Of a stretch of DNA of 64,000 bases, positions 7,125-14,028 are shown piece after piece; the first letter of the stretch is position 1, and the number at the start of each line of letters is the position of its first letter. The stretch is taken from contig JANMHB010000092.1 in NCBI GenBank assembly GCA_031374935.1, positions 1 through 64,000 on the forward strand, given 5' to 3'. Made by a program: the position numbers and the translations under genes. Under the pieces are notes generated by a model. It was not told the origin of the DNA, did not search any database, and saw only the letters and a program-made list of their open reading frames with translations. This DNA comes from JACMLX01 sp031374935. Its GTDB lineage: Bacteria; Gemmatimonadota; Gemmatimonadetes; Gemmatimonadales; Gemmatimonadaceae.

Positions 7125-9419
7125 GTGAACCCGACACTGGATGACGGTGTGTTACGTGGTGAAGTTCAATCGTCTCCCAGTTGTGCGAACGTCGTCTCCC
7201 ATCTGGTCTGCACCGTGGCTGTCAGTCTCTGGCTCGTTCCACTGTCGAATCGCTCGCGAAGCGTCGCGCTCGGCGTCGGGCTGGTGGCGCTCACGGTCGC
7301 TGGCATTCGACTGACCGACCGGGCTGACGCACGTAATGCGGTACGCCAGGCCCTGGCCGATGGCGCGCGTTTCGATGACTCGTTGCGAACGGCGGCGCGG
7401 AGCGCGCCGCGCGCAGCGGTGGCATTCCACTCGGCACTGGCGCTGGCCTATTTCGCCCGCCTCGACCTCGGACTCGGCAGCCCATTTCGACTGATCGACC
7501 TGGCGAGGTCCGATCCGCGGCTTCCCGCCGCGTGGCGGCCGCGGGTGGCCCATGCACTCCTGGCTCGTCTGGCGCGAGACAGCAACGTGATGCATCCGCT
7601 CGATGCAGCGCTCGACATCACGATGCCGCAATCGAAGGCGGCTGGCCGCGCGGCCATTCGGTTGGTCGACAGCGTCATGGCGCTGGACGGTGATTCACCG
7701 CTGGCACTGGACGCCATCCGGATTGCATCGGCGCAGGCAAGCGCCCACGGCGCGTTGCGCTCCGGTGCGGTCCCGCTGCTCAATGCGGCGGCGCTGATGG
7801 CGTTCGATCGCGCCCGCGCGCGCCGCGATGCGGAGCGTGTGATCGCTGGAGCGTCGCGGGGCGACGGTGATCTCCTGCAAGTGGTCGCGCTCTGGCGCAC
7901 CGAACGTCGCTTTGCGGTCGAGCGGCCACTGCTCGCCGACGCCGCGCCGGCGCCGCGCCGCGTTGCTTCGCGAATTCCGGCGCTGCGCGCCGCGATCGAG
8001 CGCGCCGTGCAGCAGATCGATACCGGAACGCTGTTCGCGACGCCGTCGCAGTCGGCACTGCCAACGAGTGCCGCGCAGGCACTGTCCCTCCTGATCAGCA
8101 TCCGGACGAGGCCACCGCAGCCGCAGGTTGCACTCGGGGTGCTGGACGCGCGAGAGCTGGCCGTCGATCGGACCGCCGCGGTCTCGCCTCGGATGTCGCG
8201 CACGCTGCTCGGTGCCTCGAACGAAGAAACGCTGGTGCTGACGCAGGCGAAGGTGGCGCGCGACTCGACGCTGGCGCCGATGATGGCGGCCGCCACACTG
8301 CTGGCAGCGCAGGGCATGCGCACGCTGGCGCAGGAAGCCGCGTACCACCCCGGTGTGCTTGTGCTGCGACCGGAGACGGTGAGCGAGCGGCTTGGATTGG
8401 CGTCGCTGACATTCGGTCGTGACGTGCCCGTGGCGTGGCACGCGTTCTACGCCCGTGAGTTCGCGACCGCGGTCGATGCCATGCGTGACGTCTTTCCGCT
8501 TGCGAGCTTCGTTGGCTTGCACGTGAGGATCGGAGATCGCGTACCAAAGGGGGCGTTGGCCATGCACGATCCGACGTCACGCACGCTCACATTGCCGCTC
8601 GCAACAGGGTTCGGCGCGGTCGGTCACGAGCTGATCCACGATCTCGACTGGCAGACCGCTCGTGACTACGCCAACCGACGCGGGACATACGCAACCGACA
8701 ACGCGTGGCGAGGCGCGCGGAAGCAGCCGATCGCCGCTCCGCTCGCGCGTCTGGCTGAATTCGTCCCCCTCGGCATCACCAGCAGCGCGTACACCACCGA
8801 AGCGCGCCGACCGGCCGAGTTGCTGGCGCGCGGGGCAGACTGGTTCGTGGCCAGCGCCCTGGCCCGTCACGGGCGCATCAGCGGGGTCCTCAGCGCCGTG
8901 CAGGACGGCTGGATCCGAGGCTATGCGTCGGCGGCTGGTCCTGTCGCGTTCGGTGACCATGGGGCTGCTCTGGCCGCTCTTTTCGATGAAATGCCAGCAC
9001 TCGCCGTGCGGGCGGGTAGCACGTTTGGTGGAGACCGCGCAGCCGCGCCCGATCTTGGGACGATTGTCCGGGCCGCCTGGTTTATGCCCCTGATTCCACC
9101 GGGTGTGATCCCTGACGCCCCCCGCATGCCTCAGCTGGTACCGGTCCCGTCAGGAATCAGCTGTTCACCGGTGGCCCGTCTTCGCTTGGCTGGTGTGCGG
9201 ACGACAGCCAAGGCGGTGGCGGAGGGATTCGTCGCGCCTCGTGTGACGAGGGCAATGCGGCGCTGGGCGCGCTCCGCCGATCCCGCCCAGTTGTCAGCGG
9301 ACGACCGGCTGCTCCGGCTGGCACTCCTTGGCGCACCGATGAATCCGTCCGTGGTGGACTCGGCCCACCAGCGCTGGGTTGCGGCGGCGTGGCGTGCCCT
9401 CCCTTGTCTGGCCGACTGA
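7125..9419 (+). CDS. Membrane-anchored protein with HExxH zinc-protease motif, unknown family
   Basis: 764-aa protein I cannot place in a named family. Near the N terminus one or two hydrophobic segments (about 25-62) suggest a membrane anchor, so most of the chain is periplasmic or extracytoplasmic. A long Ala/Arg-rich helical region (65-460) resembles helical repeats. It is followed by VGHELIHDLDWQTAR with His501, Glu502 and His505, a zincin HExxH. Glu565 in RRPAELLARGADWF, 60 residues on, could be the third zinc ligand of a gluzincin. GTG 7125 is the far start; an in-frame GTG nearer the hydrophobic segment (about 7213) is possible. The MFS gene begins 17 bp after the stop. Confidence 0.7.
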   Translation: MNPTLDDGVLRGEVQSSPSCANVVSHLVCTVAVSLWLVPLSNRSRSVALGVGLVALTVAGIRLTDRADARNAVRQALADGARFDDSLRTAARSAPRAAVAFHSALALAYFARLDLGLGSPFRLIDLARSDPRLPAAWRPRVAHALLARLARDSNVMHPLDAALDITMPQSKAAGRAAIRLVDSVMALDGDSPLALDAIRIASAQASAHGALRSGAVPLLNAAALMAFDRARARRDAERVIAGASRGDGDLLQVVALWRTERRFAVERPLLADAAPAPRRVASRIPALRAAIERAVQQIDTGTLFATPSQSALPTSAAQALSLLISIRTRPPQPQVALGVLDARELAVDRTAAVSPRMSRTLLGASNEETLVLTQAKVARDSTLAPMMAAATLLAAQGMRTLAQEAAYHPGVLVLRPETVSERLGLASLTFGRDVPVAWHAFYAREFATAVDAMRDVFPLASFVGLHVRIGDRVPKGALAMHDPTSRTLTLPLATGFGAVGHELIHDLDWQTARDYANRRGTYATDNAWRGARKQPIAAPLARLAEFVPLGITSSAYTTEARRPAELLARGADWFVASALARHGRISGVLSAVQDGWIRGYASAAGPVAFGDHGAALAALFDEMPALAVRAGSTFGGDRAAAPDLGTIVRAAWFMPLIPPGVIPDAPRMPQLVPVPSGISCSPVARLRLAGVRTTAKAVAEGFVAPRVTRAMRRWARSADPAQLSADDRLLRLALLGAPMNPSVVDSAHQRWVAAAWRALPCLAD

Positions 9420-9436
9420 TCCTGTAGTTTTGGAGC

Positions 9437-10645
9437 ATGCCCCGGCTTCTGCTGGTTTCGCTCGCGACAATCCTGACCCTCATTCCCGTCACGCTGCTCG
9501 TGCCGGGCCTGCGGGAACTCGTGCAGGTTGCGCACGGCGGCAGCGCGTCCGCGGCGCACGCCTTCATGACCGTCAACATGATCAGCGGCATCGTGGCCGT
9601 GCCGCTCGTGATGCGGCTGCAGCGACGATTCGGAACGGTCCGGATCTGGGTGGCCGCGTTGCTCGCTCTCGATGCGCTGGTTTTTCTCGGCATGCGCGCT
9701 GCACCATCGCTCGCTTCACTGTTTGCATTGCGGGTGCTCGATGGCGCACTGCACCTCCCGGCGATCACGCTGCTGATGGTGGCTGCCAACCGGGTGGCCG
9801 GTCCGCGTCGCGGCGGCTCACTCGGCCTGCTCGGCTCGAGCCTGATGATGGGTGTGGCGATCGGCTCGCCGCTCGGCGGCCGCCTCGTGGATCGCTCACC
9901 GTCGCTGGTGTATCTGGTCGGGGCGGCGATCTTCGTCGCAGCAGCCCTCGTCTCGCTGTGCATTTCGCTGCCACGAAACGAACAGACGGCCACGCCGAGC
10001 CGGCGATACGACTGGAACACGCAGATCCAGCTTGCGTGGGTGCCGTTGACGTATGCGTTCATGGACCGCTTCGTGATTGGTGTGTTCGTCAGCACATTCA
10101 CGCTGTTTCTGGCAGATGTTCATCACGCGACCGGCGCGCAGCGCGGCATGCTGATGGCGCTGTTTCTCGTGCCGTTCGCATTGCTCTGCTGGCCTGCGGG
10201 ACGCCTGGCTGATCGCATCGGCTGGTACCGTCCACTGGTCGTGAGCAACGTGCTGTTCGGCCTGGTGTTCGCGATGTACGGTCGCGTTGCGTTCGGAGCG
10301 TTGCCACTCCTGATGATTGTGAGTGGTGTTCTGAGTGCGCTGATGTTCGCCCCGAACCTGCTGCTGACGAGTGAAGTGGCCAGACGTGCGGGTGATGGAA
10401 TCTTCGGTGCGTTTCAGATTGCCGGATCGGTAGGGTTCCTGATCGGTCCTGCGCTGGGTGGTGTCCTGGTCTCGGTGCTTCGCGATGACAGCGGTGCGGT
10501 GGAGTACGAACGGATCTTCATGCTGGTCGGCGCGCTGGAAGGGGCGCTGGCGCTGGCGAGTGCGGTTGCGTTGGGCCGACTGCTTCGGCAGAAGGCGCTG
10601 CTGCCATACTCGGCCGCCTCGCGGGCGGTGCAGGCGTCCGGCTGA
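9437..10645 (+). CDS. Major facilitator superfamily transporter
   Basis: 402-aa integral inner-membrane carrier with about 12 hydrophobic helices in two halves. The first half carries MRLQRRFGTVRIW, a degenerate loop 2-3 motif, and GGRLVDRSPSLVYLVG. The central loop is LPRNEQTATPSRRYDWNTQ, and the second half has CWPAGRLADRIGWYRP, close to the classic MFS loop signature GxLaDrxGrr. The substrate cannot be told from sequence; an efflux role is the default guess. It starts 17 bp after the HExxH gene and is probably co-transcribed with it. Confidence 0.85.
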   Translation: MPRLLLVSLATILTLIPVTLLVPGLRELVQVAHGGSASAAHAFMTVNMISGIVAVPLVMRLQRRFGTVRIWVAALLALDALVFLGMRAAPSLASLFALRVLDGALHLPAITLLMVAANRVAGPRRGGSLGLLGSSLMMGVAIGSPLGGRLVDRSPSLVYLVGAAIFVAAALVSLCISLPRNEQTATPSRRYDWNTQIQLAWVPLTYAFMDRFVIGVFVSTFTLFLADVHHATGAQRGMLMALFLVPFALLCWPAGRLADRIGWYRPLVVSNVLFGLVFAMYGRVAFGALPLLMIVSGVLSALMFAPNLLLTSEVARRAGDGIFGAFQIAGSVGFLIGPALGGVLVSVLRDDSGAVEYERIFMLVGALEGALALASAVALGRLLRQKALLPYSAASRAVQASG

Positions 10646-10704
10646 TCGGCAGCCCCCGCGCTTTGTTATGTGCTGACAATGGCTCGCCCGTATTGAGGAG
10701 AAAC

Positions 10705-10739
10705 CGAAGGGCCCCGCGATTGCATCGCGGGGCCCTTCG
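10705..10739 (-). terminator. Bidirectional-looking intrinsic terminator
   Basis: A 15-bp perfect GC-rich stem (10705-10719 with 10725-10739) has the loop ttgca. On the minus strand it is followed by tttctcc, which suits the lipoprotein gene ending at 10760. On the plus strand it can also close the MFS transcript. Confidence 0.75.
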
Positions 10740-10759
10740 TCTATGCAGTGCGGAAAAGA

Positions 10760-11149
10760 CTACGGCTTCTTCATCTTCTTGCCAGCTTCCATGGCGGCTG
10801 CACCGGCCTTCTCCATGGCTGCGCCGGCGGCCTTCCTGGTGCTGTCTGCCGTTGCACCCATCGCGCCAGCCGCGCCCGCTGCCTTGGCCTTGGCACTGTC
10901 GGCCATGGCGCCCATGGCGTTCTTGGCACTGTCAGCCATGGCGCCCATGGCATTCTTGGCACTGTCGGCCATGGCACCCATGGCACCCGTGGCGCTGTCA
11001 GCCATCGCGCCCATCGCGCCCTTGGCGCTGTCCATCGATGCAGCGGCAGCTGCCGCCGTGGAATCAACCGCCGACTCCGCCTTGCCACCGCATGCGGTAA
11101 GTGAGGCCATCGCGATCACAGCGGTAACAACAGAAGCAGAGCGACGCAT
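10760..11149 (-). CDS. Small lipoprotein with 11-residue Ala-rich repeats
   Basis: 129-aa predicted lipoprotein: MRRSASVV start, hydrophobic core, lipobox LTAC, then a mature chain made almost entirely of an 11-residue unit of the form NAMGAMADSAK. Four good copies and several decayed ones run to the Lys-rich C terminus KKMKKP. Such hendecad repeats form long amphipathic helices or right-handed coiled coils, as in LEA-like and Lpp-like proteins. A role in outer-membrane spacing or stress protection is possible but unproven. The frame continues upstream to 11227 but ATG 11149 gives the clean signal peptide. The 33-bp repeat in the DNA invites copy-number change by recombination. Confidence 0.8.
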   Translation of the reverse strand: MRRSASVVTAVIAMASLTACGGKAESAVDSTAAAAAASMDSAKGAMGAMADSATGAMGAMADSAKNAMGAMADSAKNAMGAMADSAKAKAAGAAGAMGATADSTRKAAGAAMEKAGAAAMEAGKKMKKP

Positions 11150-11306
11150 GGTGTGAATCCGGGCAGAGGTTTCGTACGCACGAGGAACAACCGTTTGAGC
11201 ATACTCGTGGTGCACATATCGCGCCATGCACGAATAGTTCCTTGCCGTGACGGGCTCAGCCTATGACTGCGAATTATGCAGCCGGTGTGCGCAAGCAACC
11301 GCGCGG

Positions 11307-11697
11307 TCAGACGGCTGGAACTACCGTGCTCTTCCTGTGCGCGGCGAACGATGCCACCAGCTGATCGCGCATCGCCGGCAGCAATTCTCGGAGCATGTCT
11401 GTCGCGTCGACGGGATCGGTGCCACGCTCTATGAACCGGCACCGAATCAGGTTTTTTCGCGCACCAGCAGCGGCACTGCGATGCTTCGCACCCGACGTGC
11501 GCACCCGACGTTCGCACCCGACGTTCGCACAGGAGGCAATCCTTCTTGCGCATCCGGCCGTCGCCGCTGTCGGGATCGAAGAAAATGTGGGTGCGGAGTT
11601 CACGTGTGGCGCGTACTCCGGCCACGCTGGACGAATCGGTCGGGTCCGGATCACAGCGGGCGACGAGATTTCTCAAAGTTTCGGTGGTCGTCGACAC
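11307..11697 (-). pseudogene. Possible small frameshifted gene across a 13-bp tandem repeat
   Basis: Two open frames on the minus strand join at a short tandem repeat. The upstream part, from GTG 11697, reads MSTTTETLRNLVARCDPDP and on to MRKKDCLLCERR. The downstream part, one base out of phase, reads NLIRCRFIERGTDPVDATDM and RELLPAMRDQLVASFAAHRK and stops at 11307. Removing one 13-bp unit (13 = 12 + 1) would fuse them into one protein of about 125 aa. I do not recognise it, and without homologues it could be chance open frame. The 730 bp between the lipoprotein gene and tRNA-Lys hold nothing else I can support. Confidence 0.3.
11487..11530. repeat. 13-bp direct tandem repeat, 3.4 copies
   Basis: Unit cgcacccgacgtt occupies 11487-11499 (last base g), 11500-11512 and 11513-11525, and a partial fourth copy cgcac ends at 11530. 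A six-T run lies 30 bp to the left (11452-11457). Both features are prone to slippage, and 13 is not a multiple of three. Confidence 0.9.
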
Positions 11698-11880
11698 TGC
11701 TGACTCATCGCCGTCCGCCTCGAGTATGGCGCGCTCGTCGGGTCACTGTCTTCCGCGCCCGACGGCGCGCCAGCATCGGTTCACATCAGGACAAAATGCG
11801 GCAAGGCCAATCGCCCGCGGCCGTGATCACTCCAGAGGGGGGCGCCCAGCGTGCCGGTCGCTCCATCCCCACCGCGCCAA

Positions 11881-11953
11881 TGTCCCGAGTGGGATTCGAA
11901 CCCACGACCTACGGATTAAAAGTCCGCTGCTCTACCAGCTGAGCTATCGGGAC
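11881..11953 (-). tRNA. tRNA-Lys (anticodon UUU)
   Basis: 73-nt minus-strand cloverleaf. The acceptor stem GTCCCGA pairs with TCGGGAC, with discriminator A. The D arm has AGCTCAGCTGGTAGAGC, the anticodon loop CTTTTAA presents TTT, and the T arm contains GGTTCGAATCC. The 3' CCA is not encoded. It stands alone with no other tRNA nearby. Confidence 0.96.
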
Positions 11954-11997
11954 GACTCCGTGTCAATCTAGGCGATTCCCGCGGTCGCTGCCGCCGG

Positions 11998-12810
11998 CTA
12001 CGACCAGCTCGCCCAGCCGGTTACCCGGTACTGAGCCCAGGCCAGCATTTCGTAGACGAGCCGTTGCATCAGCAGAACGCGGTCGCTGGATGTCCGCGCC
12101 GGCCAGCCGGCGGGCCTCCAGGGGGCTGCGACGCAGGTCACCGCCAGCCCCAGCGCTTCGACGGTGGCACAGGCGCGTCTGGTGTGCATTGGTGAGGTGA
12201 CGACCGCAACCCGTTTCCAGCGCTGGAGAAACGCCATCCGCGTCAGCCGCACCGCTTCGTCACGTGTCGAATACACCGAATCGATCCACTGCACCGGACC
12301 GGCCGCCGGCACCATCGCAATCAGGGCACGCTGATCCGCAATGCTGGAGATGCCATTCCTGCGTTCAGTCGAGCGGACGACACTCACGATGAGCGGCAGC
12401 GACGGACGCCGGGCGCGCAGTGTGATGCCGGTGAGCAGCCGGTCCACTCCTTCACCCATCACCAGGCCGTGCGAATTCACCCCGTTCGAGAAGACGAAGA
12501 CCGCGTCGACCGTCTCGAGGTTCACCGGGTCGTTCCGCACGAACGGGCGTGCGATCTGCGGAACGAGTGGTGACCAGATCCCGGTGGCGGCAACGGTCAT
12601 CAGCACCAGCGCCGCGATGAAGAATGGCTTCACGAACCATCGGCCGAGTACGAGGCCGAGCAGCGCTGCGGCTGGAATCGCGAGCGGACGGCTGAAGCCG
12701 AGCGCGGCGGGCAATCCGAGCAGCGACGCGGTCGCCAGAATGAGCAGCGCCAGCAGCGCCCCGTGGAGCGGCGCTTCCGCGTACTGCTTCAGCTGTGCGA
12801 CAGAAATCAT
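11998..12810 (-). CDS. DUF218/YdcF-SanA family membrane protein
   Basis: 270-aa protein with three or four N-terminal hydrophobic helices (about 15-105), then a DUF218 alpha/beta domain. The motif strand VDAVFVFSNGVNSHG, the STRDEAVRLTRMAFLQRW segment and VAVVTSPMHTRRACATVEALG match the ElyC/SanA/YdcF group, which in other bacteria affects envelope carbon flow and vancomycin tolerance. The exact biochemical activity of the family is unsettled. It lies 41 bp downstream of the M48-like gene on the same strand and is probably in one operon with it and the photolyase fusion. Its own 3' end is 44 bp from tRNA-Lys. Confidence 0.8.
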   Translation of the reverse strand: MISVAQLKQYAEAPLHGALLALLILATASLLGLPAALGFSRPLAIPAAALLGLVLGRWFVKPFFIAALVLMTVAATGIWSPLVPQIARPFVRNDPVNLETVDAVFVFSNGVNSHGLVMGEGVDRLLTGITLRARRPSLPLIVSVVRSTERRNGISSIADQRALIAMVPAAGPVQWIDSVYSTRDEAVRLTRMAFLQRWKRVAVVTSPMHTRRACATVEALGLAVTCVAAPWRPAGWPARTSSDRVLLMQRLVYEMLAWAQYRVTGWASWS

Positions 12811-12851
12811 GCCTGAAAGCTATCGATGCCCGGGCAGGTTCGTCGCGTGCA

Positions 12852-13994
12852 TCAGTCACCAGGCAGCATCACCCAGACACTCGGCCGTCCGACATTGCAG
12901 TGCACGGCGCGTGACAGGCCACCGAGGCCCGCCCAGCTGAGGAACAGCATCATCCGCGTCGCATGCCACGCACCGGTGGACTGCCCGATCTCGGCCTGAC
13001 CCACTGTGAGCGCACGGAGTCGCGCTCCCCGTGATGGCACGGGATGGAAGACCATCTCAACGCGCGGATCGCGTTCCGGCTCATCGTCCTGCCATGCATC
13101 GAGCAGCGCAATCGTCGACGCGAGCACCTCGGTCGGGTGTGTGCGATGCGCCCAGCGATCGGCCGCGAACACCGCCACGCGCGACACGGTGGGCAGAACC
13201 AGCACGCCGAAGAACGACCAGAGCGTGAACCAGGCCATGGTGGTGACGAATCCCGCCGCGGTCTGCAGGTCAGCACGGGGCGCGATCGCCGCCAGTGCGA
13301 ACCCCACCGTGTTCCACGCCACTGCCGCCAGCACGCCGCGACGGCGCAGCCCGAGCGTCCGGACACCGATCCGGCGATCGAGTACGGCTGCCAGTTGATC
13401 GGCGGTGAGTGACGTCACCCAGCGCTGCGGGACCCAGAGGTGTCGCGCGTCGAGTCCCGTCCAGCCGCCGACAAACGACCGCTCGTCGGTCTCGGTCTCG
13501 CGCACCGCCGCAGGCGCCAAGCCGACGGCGGCGGACGCGCTGACGAGTGCTGGCGACGGGTTGCGCAGTGAAAGCCCGCCAACGAGCCATGCGATCAGCC
13601 CCTGTCGGCTGAGCAACACCACCTGCAGCAGCAGAAAAACGAGGAGCGTGGTGGTGAGGCCGAACTGCTGTCTGGTGCGCAACAGCAGGCCGGCGGCGAT
13701 CGCATACCAGATCCACTGTACCGTGATGCCGCGCAGCCAGGCGGCGATCCAGCGGAATGCACCCGGTGACTCTCGCACGACCACCAGCCCGCCGATGATG
13801 TCGAACGGCAGCAGCAGCGCCGCGTGGAGCATCCATGTCAATGCGATTGCTGCCAGCGCCGTGTCGAAGTTCGAATCGACCCACGGGTGAATGAATCGGT
13901 GCGGCAGGTCGAACGTGACGGCGGCGAGGCAGAGGAGCACGGTCATGCCGACGGCGGAAATGCCGAGCCAGAGCCGCTGGCGTGCATACGTCAT
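12852..13994 (-). CDS. Membrane protein resembling M48 peptidases but lacking HExxH
   Basis: 380-aa polytopic protein with five to seven hydrophobic helices. Between helices, LTADQLAAVLDRRIGV aligns by eye with the M48 (HtpX/Ste24) segment LTxxELxAVLAHExxH, but at 205-211 the zinc motif reads LDRRIGV, so both His and the catalytic Glu are gone. The flanking VPQRWVTS and the following two-helix region keep the family look. If the assignment holds this is a pseudoprotease; otherwise it is simply an unclassified membrane protein. ATG 13994 is preferred because the further in-frame start at 14045 would overlap the photolyase-fusion gene by 17 bp. Confidence 0.65.
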   Translation of the reverse strand: MTYARQRLWLGISAVGMTVLLCLAAVTFDLPHRFIHPWVDSNFDTALAAIALTWMLHAALLLPFDIIGGLVVVRESPGAFRWIAAWLRGITVQWIWYAIAAGLLLRTRQQFGLTTTLLVFLLLQVVLLSRQGLIAWLVGGLSLRNPSPALVSASAAVGLAPAAVRETETDERSFVGGWTGLDARHLWVPQRWVTSLTADQLAAVLDRRIGVRTLGLRRRGVLAAVAWNTVGFALAAIAPRADLQTAAGFVTTMAWFTLWSFFGVLVLPTVSRVAVFAADRWAHRTHPTEVLASTIALLDAWQDDEPERDPRVEMVFHPVPSRGARLRALTVGQAEIGQSTGAWHATRMMLFLSWAGLGGLSRAVHCNVGRPSVWVMLPGD

Positions 13995-14028
13995 GCTGGG
14001 AGGGTGCGGGAAGAGGGCTGGTACGAGT

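Noticed and set aside
10743..11156. Plus-strand hydrophobic repetitive open frame (137 codons)
   Set aside because: It is the complement of the 11-residue-repeat lipoprotein, which has a proper lipobox and terminator; the Met/Ala/Pro repeats are simply the antisense of the repeat.
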